Below are positions 1 through 8,246 of a stretch of 61,206 bases of DNA, in pieces. Position 1 is the first letter of the stretch. Each line of letters starts with the position of its first letter. The notes beneath the pieces are model-generated. The model saw only the letters and a list, made by a program, of their open reading frames with translations. It did no database searches and was not told the origin of the DNA. Source of the DNA: Gammaproteobacteria bacterium (GTDB taxonomy: Bacteria > Pseudomonadota > Gammaproteobacteria > Pseudomonadales > Azotimanducaceae); NCBI GenBank assembly GCA_009837185.1, contig VXUA01000054.1:1-61206 (forward strand), written 5' to 3'. The translations under genes were made by a program, and so were the position numbers.

Positions 1-14
1 AAAATTTCGGTCAG

Positions 15-281
15 TTGCTTTGGAATTGGACGTATACAGAAATCCTTCTGAGAAAAGAATCAAATTTGTTCTTTACAGGCCTTTGCAGCACTGAGGACGA
101 GTCCATCAAGGTGTGCGATCCGTGCCGCGGCGCGGTGGACTTGGACATGTGGAAATATGCGGGCGAGGTCGTGCCGAAAGCCCATGAGAAGACCTACACG
201 TGCGGTTGGTGCCATCGCAACAAACGCTATCGCCAACATGACTACCAGCTGAAGCCGATCCACTGCAACAAACGAAAATGA
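15..281 (+). CDS. Small Cys-rich protein, possible zinc-ribbon fragment
   Basis: An 88-codon frame with two CxxC pairs (C34/C37 in CDPC and C63/C66 in CGWC) and one further Cys near the end (C84), the usual spacing style of a structural zinc site. The last 60 residues look protein-like and lie in GC-rich DNA similar to the recombinase that follows and unlike the AT-richer genes after position 740. The first 20-25 residues are in AT-rich sequence and may not be translated; the true start could be internal or upstream of the window. I do not recognise the family. It sits 54 bp upstream of a truncated integrase, so it is probably part of the same transferred and degraded element. Confidence 0.4.
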   Translation: MLWNWTYTEILLRKESNLFFTGLCSTEDESIKVCDPCRGAVDLDMWKYAGEVVPKAHEKTYTCGWCHRNKRYRQHDYQLKPIHCNKRK

Positions 282-334
282 ATTTTGACTGATAACGGCC
301 ATTATCAACCACTTTTTTAGCTGAGAAGTCCACC

Positions 335-735
335 ATGAATTTACCCCTCACCGCGCTCCTGCGAGACGACCGCAAACTCCCCGCGAACCTCTTTCACGTC
401 ATCCATGCGGCGACCAGCGCGAACACGCACCGCGCCTACGCCCACGCCTTTCGGCAATTCGCCCGCTGGTGCGAGAATCGCGACCTGAGCGATCGCACCC
501 TCGCCGAATACGTGAGCTATCTGCACCACGACCGCAACCTGGCGCCCAGCAGCATCTCCGTGGCGGTCGCGGCGATCAAGCGCATGGTCAAGGCGATGGG
601 TCGAGATCTCGGCTGGAGTCTGACCACCGAGGCCGTGGCCGGCATGCGCCGACTCGGCAAAGAACGCGGCCGCGGCCAATCGCAGGGCTTGACCTACGAG
701 GATTTCGTGCTGTGCATGAACGCGGCCGAATTTAC
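335..735 (+). pseudogene. Tyrosine recombinase/integrase, N-terminal fragment
   Basis: The first roughly 130 residues match the SAM-like core-binding domain of tyrosine recombinases: a helical segment with TSANTHRAYAHAFRQFARWC, then YLHHDRNLAPSSISVAVAAI and a basic linker of the KERGRGQ type that normally leads into the catalytic domain. The catalytic domain (Arg...His-x-x-Arg...Tyr) is absent. The frame loses integrase character near 730-735 and stops at 779-781. Base composition drops sharply in GC at the same point, marking a recombination junction with the fragment downstream. Non-functional remnant of an integrative element or integron-like recombinase. Confidence 0.75.
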
Positions 736-1200
736 ACGGACGAAATTGCAAAGAATAACCGGATTTACTTTAGACATTTAGTATCGTTCGCTCAAATGCA
801 TGAAGAAGTCCATTATCAGCAATATTGGAGAGAGGCTAATGACGATGACGGCCGACTATTGCCTTCGCCCTACGAGTGGTATGACAATGAAGTGGAAGCT
901 TGGAAACGTGCGTACGAGTGGTGGGAAGCCGCTTACAACTCCCCGCCACCTTTTAAGAAAATCAGCGATCGTGTCGCAAACCGCTATAAAAATTCGAGTG
1001 GTGAGCATAGCGGTTGGTTTGCGCGAAATAAGAAAAAATATCAAGAGTACGAGGCAAAAGAAGCCGCTGGAACGTTAACGACGAATGAGAAAAAGAAAAT
1101 GGACAAACTGAAAGATTGGTTTGAAAGACGACGTGATCCCAAAACTCCCGATGAGAACCCCGATTACACTCCGAACGTAGGGATGGATTGCGACGAATAA
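736..1200 (+). pseudogene. C-terminal fragment with HExxH metalloprotease signature (toxin-like)
   Basis: An open frame of about 155 codons begins at the integrase junction without a start of its own and ends at TAA 1198-1200. It contains a zinc-protease type HExxH motif (MHEEVHYQQYW) followed about 28 residues later by an acidic cluster (DNEVEAWKRAYEW) that could supply the third, Glu, ligand. The rest is rich in Lys/Glu/Trp and ends in an acidic tail. This pattern is seen in C-terminal toxin domains of polymorphic toxins and in small secreted peptidases; assignment is inference from motif alone. Its stop overlaps the next gene's ATG (TAATG at 1198-1202), which suggests the two were translationally coupled before the N-terminus was lost. 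The in-frame ATG at 796 has no convincing ribosome binding site. Confidence 0.5.
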
Positions 1201-2594
1201 TGAGTCAGAATAACAACTCTAAACATTGGTACTGGATTGTTGGTGGTATCGGATTCATTCTGTTTGCAGTAACAGCAATTGTGGTGTGTGTTTTGTTGTT
1301 CGGTATCGAGCACTCGGCGCGTGAAGCTTCTTCCGGCGCGGAAGGTGAATCAACAGTCGATGTTTCTTCAGCAACATCAAACACTTCGTCTGCAGTGCCT
1401 AGAGTCCACACTTCTCCTCAGTTGCCTCGGCTGGACTTTCCCATTGGATCGATTGAAGAAGCATGTGGTTTGAATGACTTTCCGCCGCGAGTTGGATATT
1501 ACGATTACGAAGATCATGAGACAATTGCCTGGACTAACAACCCTTTCAATGCAGAGGGGGACTGGCTAGCCCTTGAGTCCGAAGAGTGCCGGGAAGCGTT
1601 GGAGAAGCATCTCAATACAGTCAATCCGTATCTCTGGGGTGCTACTCCAAGAAACCTTCCTTTTGCTTTTGTTGTGTTGGAGAATCCGCTGACGTTCGAA
1701 CGTATTTTCGCGGACCCCTCAGGCGACTTACATCGTATACAAGATGCGCTGTCACGATCAGAGTGTTTGTTGGAGCAAGGCACGGAAATAAACTGGGACT
1801 TGAAAGAGTCTTGCAACGCGGATGCGTTTCTAAATTATGCGATGATTAATCGGTTTTGTTTTGCCGAGGGAACACGCAATCGTAGTCAATCAATGTTTTG
1901 GGCGGAAGATGACCCTACACCGGAACAAGATCGGTTTATGTGGAGACAAGAACTCGAAGAAGCTTGGATTGAATCAAAATGCGAGGAGTTAGATTCCACG
2001 TTAGAGCTCACTGAGCATCATTCAGAACTCTATCAATTGGTGATGTCGCTTCGGGATCCGACTAAACCTTGGGCAAATGCACTGACTTTCGCTAAACAGA
2101 AAGACCCCAACGTAAAGAGTAACGAATGGGCTACGGAAGTGTTGATTGAACTAGCGGCACGTTTGGGTGATGACTCGGCTGGTCTGACTCAACGATTCGT
2201 CACGCGGGGACCTGCAAAACACTCTTATTGGGAAGAAGGGCACAAATACGGGCGTTTTGCGGATTTGATAACGAGTGAAGCATGGCGCGAGTTTGCTTCA
2301 AAGAAAAAGCCGAACGCCGATCGCTTTCTACAATCCTTTCAGATGTTAGCAATGGTCGACAGTCAAAGAGCTGATCCCCTAGAAGAAGTGCAATTTGATT
2401 GGGAATGGGTAGTACGCCATCTATGTTCTCCACCCGATGACGAATCCGAATGGCAAGAAGAAGAGAACTCTGAACTGCAGAGTTGTCAAGAAGTTGTCCA
2501 CGAAATCCGTCAGGCAGGAATTAATTTCCCACCGGTGTTAGCAGCGATTGACAAGTTCGAGCAAGTTGCTCTGGAACTAGGAGTGTACGAGTAA
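1200..2594 (+). CDS. Array protein 1: single-pass membrane protein, unknown Cys-rich family
   Basis: Intact 464-residue protein. I chose ATG 1200, which overlaps the preceding TAA, over TTG 1188. One membrane helix lies at about residues 11-34, followed by a Ser/Thr-rich low-complexity spacer to about residue 75 and a large, probably periplasmic, domain. Family blocks shared with the three following copies are: EEACG; an ECxxALExH segment; PLTFERIFADPSGDL; SRSECLL; a Cys-Asn/His-Ala segment with FLNYA; TPEQDR; KCEELD; LIELAARLGDDSAGL; GRFADL; FDWEWVVRHLC; SCQEVVHEIR; and the C-terminus KFEQVALELGVYE. About eight Cys positions are conserved among copies, consistent with disulfides outside the cytoplasm. 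I do not recognise the family. Being coupled to a toxin-like fragment, it might be an immunity or partner protein; that is inference. Confidence 0.8.
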   Translation: MSQNNNSKHWYWIVGGIGFILFAVTAIVVCVLLFGIEHSAREASSGAEGESTVDVSSATSNTSSAVPRVHTSPQLPRLDFPIGSIEEACGLNDFPPRVGYYDYEDHETIAWTNNPFNAEGDWLALESEECREALEKHLNTVNPYLWGATPRNLPFAFVVLENPLTFERIFADPSGDLHRIQDALSRSECLLEQGTEINWDLKESCNADAFLNYAMINRFCFAEGTRNRSQSMFWAEDDPTPEQDRFMWRQELEEAWIESKCEELDSTLELTEHHSELYQLVMSLRDPTKPWANALTFAKQKDPNVKSNEWATEVLIELAARLGDDSAGLTQRFVTRGPAKHSYWEEGHKYGRFADLITSEAWREFASKKKPNADRFLQSFQMLAMVDSQRADPLEEVQFDWEWVVRHLCSPPDDESEWQEEENSELQSCQEVVHEIRQAGINFPPVLAAIDKFEQVALELGVYE

Positions 2595-2629
2595 GCACTT
2601 AATCTACACTGTAACACAAGGAGTGTTTT

Positions 2630-2786
2630 GTGTCTGCGAACTGGTCGAATAGGACGATATGGACCGGTGACAATCTCCCCATCATGCGAGGGATGAACTC
2701 GGAGTCCGTCGACCTTTTTTACCTAGATCCTCCATTCAATTCAAAAGCGAACTACGCGGCTCCGATCGGGAGTAAAGCTGCAGGGG
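2630..2786 (+). pseudogene. DNA adenine methyltransferase, N-terminal fragment
   Basis: Starts at GTG 2630 with an AAGGAG ribosome binding site 8-13 bases upstream. About 52 residues match the N-terminus of beta-class site-specific DNA methyltransferases: NRTIWTGDNLPIMRGMNSES, then DLFYLDPPFNS with the catalytic DPPF motif, then NYAAPIGSKAAGA. At about 2786 the sequence changes abruptly into the N-terminal coding region of array protein 2. The catalytic core beyond DPPF and the target-recognition region are missing, so it cannot be active. A related N-terminus is present at 61063. Confidence 0.8.
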
Positions 2787-3960
2787 CAGGGTTGGTGGTG
2801 GATTTTGATTTTAGGACTCGGATTATGTGCGGTATTCGGTGTTTGTGTGTTTTTAGTCACACAAAATCGATCCTCGCTAAACTCTTCCGCATCAGAGACA
2901 AGAGAGCCGAGTGTAGTGGTCAGTTCTTCATCACCTACGATCGAACCTGCAGAGACAGTGGTTGACCCGCCGCCCGACCAATCACGATTGGACTTTCCTC
3001 CGGGTTCTGTGGAAGAGGCGTGTGGACTACTTGAGTTTCCACTCTATTGGGATGCTATCGAGGCAGGAACAAGCTCACAGTTAATGAGTAAAGCCCTCGA
3101 TTCTGTTGAGTGTCAGATCGCATTGGAAAACCATGTCAAGACTATCCACCCGTATCTCTGGGCCAACGCGGATGACTATCAAAACCGAGCGGCCACATTT
3201 ATATTGGTGGATGAACCCCTAACGTTCGAAAGAATTTTTGCTGATCCTGCCGGCGATTTGCTTCGAGTAGAGGGCGCGCTGTCCCGCCCTGAATGTTTGC
3301 TAAAAGGAGACGAAAGTAATTGGGAACTGAAAGAAATCTGTCACGCAGGCTCGTTTCTTAACTATGCCCTCGTCAATCACGCCAGAGCACAAGCCAGAAC
3401 TTTACGCACTAGTAATGTCGTTGCGTTCAACAAACTGGCCTCATGACTTTCAAGAACAGTTGATTAAGCTAGCAGCACGATTGGGCGATAACGCGGCTGG
3501 AATGACGTGGACAGCGTCGCAGTGGCGCCGGATTGGCGGAGATCTTCCCAGTGGTGGGTACCAGTTTGGGCGATTTGCTGAATTGTTTGCTAGTGAAGAA
3601 TGGCAATCTTTGATTACGGCCGGTACTTGCTGGCGAGGTTTTGATACTGGACATGAAAATAGACAGTTCAGCATCGTAAACTTTTTACAAGCTCTCAAAC
3701 TGCTCGCGAGAGATAGTGGTCCCAGTACCGAACAACACGAAGAGATTCAATTTGATTGGCGAGTTGTAGTGCAATATGTATGTGTTCCAATCTACATACA
3801 TCCCGACGACACCGAAGCAATGGGTATTGAACCTGTCGAGCTACAAAGTTGTAAGGAAATCGTCGAGGAAGTCCGCCAATTAGGCATCAATTCTCCTACT
3901 GTCTTAGCTGCTATAGACAAGTTCGAGAAGATCGCGATAGAACTGGGAGTATACGAGTAG
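2786..3960 (+). pseudogene. Array protein 2: broken copy (lost start, internal deletion, frameshift)
   Basis: Homologous to the proteins at 1200, 4233 and 5698. The membrane segment (GLGLCAVFGVCVFLVTQN) is in the frame of 2805 but its initiation region is replaced by the methyltransferase fragment; the only starts left in that frame are weak internal ones. The frame continues through RLDFPPGSVEEACGL, PLTFERIFADPAGDL and SRPECLLKGDESNWEL to about 3378. There about 60 family residues (the FCF...TPEQDR...KCEELD part) are missing, and the sequence resumes in another frame with PELYALVMSL, running to the normal family C-terminus KFEKIAIELGVYE at 3960. A recombinational deletion between similar segments plus frame change explains this. 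Confidence 0.75.
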
Positions 3961-4232
3961 GTGTGTACTGGTCTTCCGCAACTCTAACTCAAAACGGTCG
4001 AAACAGACCAAACCAATTCGATCAAAGACGCCTGATACCTCTTCCTTGGTTTAAAGTCGCTGTATGACTTAGTTTTGATACTCTGACGATAGATTTCGAA
4101 GAGGATCCTATTCTGAGAGTGCCGCCGAGCTGGTTTCAAAGGCGTGTGGTTTTCTTTTAAAATCAATTATCAGCGATAGCGAGAAATTTTCTATAAGGAT
4201 TCATAGTAAGGACTATTTCAAAAAGTTTTAGA

Positions 4233-5630
4233 ATGCGAAGAGAAGTAATGGGTGGTCGGAAGTCACGGGCTGTAGTGTGGATTTGGAGTGGAGTTTTCGG
4301 ACTTACTTTGGTAGTAATCGTCGTATTCTTACATTTGCGTGCCTCTAGTACCAATTCGCACACATCTTTGAATATTGACCAACCCCCATCGGAAACGGAG
4401 CTCGACGGCACTACTCCCATAGACGCGACTGAAGTTTCCCAAGTCGTTATGAAGACAGGACTAACATTACCGCCTTTGGACTTCCCGCCCGGTTCGGTAG
4501 AAGAGGCGTGCGGCTTTAATGACTTCCTTCCCTACCATTCCACCACATTCGAATCCGACTGGGATTCGAGGATACCGTTAGCATCCGAAAAATGCTGGTC
4601 GGCTATGGAAACGCACATCAATACTATCAATCCGTTACATTTAGAAAGAGACCACAGAAGAAGACGCACGTTTCTGTTTGTAGTTTTAGGCGAGCCTCTA
4701 ACGTTTGAGCGTATTTTTAGCGATCCGCAAGGTGATTTGCTCCGCGTACAAGATGCACTATCCCGAACCGAGTGTTTGTTGACAGGAGATGAAACCAACT
4801 GGGAATTGAAAGATTCCTGCCACGCCGAGGCATTCTTGAATTATGCTCTAATCAATCGCATTTGTTTGGGATCTGGATGGTCTCGGGCATATACCTACTA
4901 CCTGAACAACGATGATTTAACACCAGAGCAAGACCGATTGGGATGGAAAGAATCTTTAGAGCGCGAATGGGTTGAAATGAAATGTGAGGAGTTAGATCAG
5001 ACTTTGGAGTTTTCGTCGGAGCAGTACCCGGAACTTCATAAATTAGTGATCTCCTTCCAGAATTCGACGACGAAAGTAAAAAAGAACGCTCTAGAGCTCT
5101 TGATTGAACTTTCGGCACGTCTGGGGGACGAGGCAGCGGGGCTGAGCCTGCCTCGACAGGTCTTAATCCCCCGTCCGGGCAGCAACAAAGAGGAAGGCTA
5201 CAAATTTGGACGCTTTACCGAGCTCTTAGCTAGCCGTACGTGGCAGGAACTGACTTTGAAGCAAGTTCCCAATGCGGATCGTTTTTATAAGATATTTCAT
5301 ATGTTGGCGAGAGCAGAGAGTCAAAATGTCGACACACTTAAAGCGATTCGGTTTGATTGGGGTCAGTTGGTACAACATATGTGTATACCACCATCTTCGA
5401 AGACACTCGAATACATTAGTGACGATGGCGTAGTAGTGAGATTTACCGAACAAGATTTCGAGGTGATGTTGGAACCTGAGCTAGAGGTTTTTGAGGATTT
5501 TTTTAAACCGAAGAGCTGTCAGGAGATCGTCCATGAAATACGTCAGCAAAGAGGGATCAAGTCCCCGACGGTCTTAGCTGCGATAGAAAAGTTCGAGCAG
5601 GTGGCGTTGGAAATGGGAGTGTACGAATAA
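4233..5630 (+). CDS. Array protein 3: single-pass membrane protein, unknown Cys-rich family
   Basis: Intact 465-residue paralog of the protein at 1200. The N-terminus is basic (MRREVMGGRKSR), followed by one membrane helix at about residues 13-35 and a spacer, then the same family blocks in the same order: LDFPPGSVEEACG, PLTFERIFSDPQGDL, SRTECLLTGDETNWEL, FLNYALINRICL, TPEQDR, KCEELDQTLEF, LIELSARLGDEAAGL, GRFTELL, CQEIVHEIRQ and a C-terminus KFEQVALEMGVYE. It has an insertion before the SCQE block (about residues 390-425) relative to array protein 1. A 272-bp non-coding gap precedes it, in which I see no clear promoter or structure. Function unknown; envelope location is inferred from the single anchor and the conserved cysteines. 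Confidence 0.8.
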   Translation: MRREVMGGRKSRAVVWIWSGVFGLTLVVIVVFLHLRASSTNSHTSLNIDQPPSETELDGTTPIDATEVSQVVMKTGLTLPPLDFPPGSVEEACGFNDFLPYHSTTFESDWDSRIPLASEKCWSAMETHINTINPLHLERDHRRRRTFLFVVLGEPLTFERIFSDPQGDLLRVQDALSRTECLLTGDETNWELKDSCHAEAFLNYALINRICLGSGWSRAYTYYLNNDDLTPEQDRLGWKESLEREWVEMKCEELDQTLEFSSEQYPELHKLVISFQNSTTKVKKNALELLIELSARLGDEAAGLSLPRQVLIPRPGSNKEEGYKFGRFTELLASRTWQELTLKQVPNADRFYKIFHMLARAESQNVDTLKAIRFDWGQLVQHMCIPPSSKTLEYISDDGVVVRFTEQDFEVMLEPELEVFEDFFKPKSCQEIVHEIRQQRGIKSPTVLAAIEKFEQVALEMGVYE

Positions 5631-5697
5631 TGGTAAACTCAGTGCGCGAAATCAGGTAGAGTTTCGTCTCTTCTTATTGGTCTAATATGAAAACCGA

Positions 5698-7051
5698 ATG
5701 TTAACAATGAAGCGATCTGTTCAAATGCAAGGTTGGTTGTGGGTTGTAAGCATCGGACTTGGACTCTGTGTGGTAGTCAGTGTTTGTGTGCTTTTGGTCA
5801 CGCACAATCGAGCCCCGCTAAACACTACGGCATTAGTGACAAGCGAGCCGAGTGTGGTAGTCCCTTATCCATCACCTACGATCGAACCAGCAGAGTGTGT
5901 CCTAAATTCCGTGTATGGGTTGGATAATTTAATCGTTAGTACCTGACGAAAATCGTGAGTCCAGAGACCACCCAAAAGTACTAGTAACCAAAGCCTGTTG
6001 GACAGCTTTAGAAGAGCACATCTATGCGCTGAACCCCTACTCGTTCTTGTGGGGAGAAGAGCTCTATCAAGAGCGCCTCGCTTCTTTTATCGTCTTGGAG
6101 AACCCCATAACATTTGAACGTATTTTTGTTGATCCCACAGGTGACCTAGCGCGAGTACAAGACTCGCTCTCACGCCCGGAGTGTTTGTTGACGGGAGACG
6201 AAAGCAACTGGGAATTGAAGGAAGAGTGCCACGCCGATGCGTTTCTCAACTACGCCCTAGTCAATCGATTTTGCTTTCATGAAGGAAATAGTGTTCAGAC
6301 AAAGTATTACTGGTGGACGGACAACCCAACCCCAGAGCAAGACCGATATAACTGGATGCAGGATTTGAAAGAAGATTGGCTCAAAATGAAGTGTGAAGAA
6401 TTAGCTCCCTCATTGGAGTTTACCGAGCATTACCCTCAGCTTTATGAGTTGGTGATGTCCTTTCGCGATCCAAAGAAGTATGCCCGTTTGCAGGAAGAAG
6501 GAAGTGCAGCAGAACTTCTTTCGACTTCTATCATCGCATCTCGCAGTGCGGACACCAATTATGTGTTAGGAAGGCGGTTGGTTCAAGAACTCTTAATTGA
6601 ACAAGCAGCACGTTTGGGAGATGATGCGGCCGGGCTCACTCAGCCTTCTGATCCTTTTATGAACAGGTACAGAGAGGAAGGTTACAAATACGGCCGTTTT
6701 TCTTGGATATTTACGAGACCTGAATCGAGGATATTAATAGGGAAGAGACGACCACCAACCACAGACCGTTTACTACAAACATTTAATATGCTAGCGTTAC
6801 TTGACGGTCCTCGACCGGACCCCATTCACGATATTGAGTTTGATTGGGAACGGGTGGCACGACATTTGTGCGAACCGCCTTACTTCGAACGGACCTGGTC
6901 AAGTCGCCCTCAGCCCGTAGAAAACGCTGACCATTCAAGTTGTAAAGAGATCGTTCATGAGATCCGTCAGCGCGACATTAAATTCCGACCGGTGTTAAAC
7001 ACGTTGGACAAGTTCGAGCAAGTCGCGATAGAACTAGGAGTGTACGAGTAA
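5698..7051 (+). pseudogene. Array protein 4: frameshifted copy
   Basis: The N-terminal part (ATG 5698 or 5707) carries the membrane helix GWLWVVSIGLGLCVVVSVCV and a spacer closely resembling array protein 2 (PSPTIEPAE). It runs out of frame near 5900-5945, where the family's LDFPPGSVEEACG block is damaged, and stops at 5944-5946. The remainder continues in a second frame from about 5947 with KACWTALEEH, ENPITFERIFVDPTGDL, SRPECLLTGDESNWEL, FLNYALVNRFCF, TPEQDR and KCEELAPSLEF down to the family C-terminus KFEQVAIELGVYE at 7051. The 334-codon downstream frame starting at 6047 lacks a membrane anchor and is unlikely to be made properly. A sequencing or assembly error could in principle mimic one frameshift, but the missing block argues for real decay. 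Confidence 0.7.
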
Positions 7052-7442
7052 GCGTATATTCTGTGTAGTAGAGCAAAACGCTACCAACGAGTGCTCCGGC
7101 TCGAGCGGCCTATTTTGTTACAACAACGACTGTTCACCATAGCTCCACTTCCTACGAACACGGCCGGTAGTCCAAGGAGGCAAAACTTTCTAAGAACTCA
7201 CCGCTAGCATCATATATGGAACTTCGAATATCCAGTAACAGGCGTCCGTTCGGGACACCTTCTAGCTGAGCGACTTTCAAGCGCTTATGAGACAACTAAA
7301 GGATACGGTGACGAAGGGCACAAAAAGGAAGTTGAGATAGACTTCCAGACGATAAACTGTCAAGGCACTTCGAGCCACACTTTGCCACAACACTTTCATT
7401 TTTCAATTTTGCCACTATATAGAAGATTAGGAGACTAAGGAA
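7052..7442 (+). other. 391-bp non-coding stretch
   Basis: Separates the decaying membrane-protein array from the conserved secretion operon. I see no RNA gene, clear repeat or terminator. A GGAGG-like stretch near 7157 is not followed by a usable frame. The ribosome binding site for the next gene is TTAGGAGACT just before 7443. In many gammaproteobacteria queA-tgt would lie in this position. Confidence 0.5.
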
Positions 7443-7847
7443 ATGACATCAAACAATAGCCCACAGAGCTACCATAAGGGCCGAGTTGGATTGCTTGGTA
7501 CCAAATATTTAATTTCTGCTGCCAATATGGATAGAGCAGTAGAGTTCTACCGTGATGTGATTGGATTAGATGTTCAAGTTTTTACACCTTATTGGAGCGA
7601 GCTCACACACGGAACCGCTACAGTTGCTCTTCACGGCGGGGGAGATGGATCGTATGCAGAGACTGGATTGTCGTTTACGGTCAAAGACATCTTTTCAGCG
7701 TGTCCGGCAATTATCAAAGGTGGCGGTTCGGTACGATCTGAACCCGAAGACAGAGGTGATGAAGGAATCTATCTCGCTTTCGTGACTGATACCGAGAACA
7801 ATGGAATCATGATCAGTCAAGTGAAAGAATCTGAACCCGAGAATTAA
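7443..7847 (+). CDS. VOC-fold (glyoxalase/bleomycin-resistance type) protein
   Basis: 134-residue protein with the typical vicinal-oxygen-chelate half-domain signature: an opening strand with NMDRAVEFYRDVIGLDVQ, a central ELTHGTATVALHGGG, and a closing strand LAFVTDTENNGIMISQ. Members of this superfamily bind a metal or a hydrophobic ligand and include isomerases, dioxygenases and binding proteins; the substrate here cannot be read from the sequence. ATG 7443 has an AGGAG-type site a few bases upstream. It lies 63 bp before yajC and is the boundary gene between the accessory array and core genome. Confidence 0.75.
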   Translation: MTSNNSPQSYHKGRVGLLGTKYLISAANMDRAVEFYRDVIGLDVQVFTPYWSELTHGTATVALHGGGDGSYAETGLSFTVKDIFSACPAIIKGGGSVRSEPEDRGDEGIYLAFVTDTENNGIMISQVKESEPEN

Positions 7848-7910
7848 AAGCGTTGACGAAACCTCATCCTAGTAATACATAAAATTTTTTGAACACAATG
7901 GAGAATCACC

Positions 7911-8246
7911 ATGAACTGGATTGAAACAGTTGCATATGCGGGTGCTCAGGGAGCTGAAAGAGCCAATCCTCTGCCAATGCTGCTTATTTTTGCGGGTTTA
8001 ATAGTAGTCTTTTACTTCTTTTTAATCCGTCCGCAACAAAAGCAACGCAAGCGACACCAAGAGCTCGTTTCCGCCTTGCAACGGGGGGACGAAGTAATAA
8101 TGGCTAGTGGAATGATGGGAATCATTTCAAAAGTAGAAGAGGACAACGTAACAGTCAGGGTCGCAAAAAATACGGAGCTCAGGTTTCAGAAACAAGCAGT
8201 AAGTGCAACACTCCCTAAGGGATCAATCACCAATTTAGATGGCTGA
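7911..8246 (+). CDS. yajC: Sec translocase accessory subunit YajC
   Basis: 111-residue protein with one membrane helix (about residues 22-42, PMLLIFAGLIVVFYFFLIRP) directly followed by the hallmark RPQQKQRKRHQEL cytoplasmic segment and the GDEVIMASGMMGII core. YajC associates with SecDF-YidC at the inner membrane to support protein export. An AATGGAGAATC ribosome binding region precedes ATG 7911. Its stop overlaps the secD start by 8 bases (ATG 8239, TGA 8244-8246), so the genes are coupled in one operon yajC-secD-secF. Confidence 0.97.
   Translation: MNWIETVAYAGAQGAERANPLPMLLIFAGLIVVFYFFLIRPQQKQRKRHQELVSALQRGDEVIMASGMMGIISKVEEDNVTVRVAKNTELRFQKQAVSATLPKGSITNLDG

Noticed and set aside
341-751. 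136-codon minus-strand frame opposite the integrase
   Set aside because: High-GC shadow of the integrase frame with no family features.
6047-7051. 334-codon frame as an independent soluble protein
   Set aside because: It begins mid-domain relative to the intact paralogs, lacks the membrane anchor and has no good ribosome binding site; treated as part of broken copy 4.
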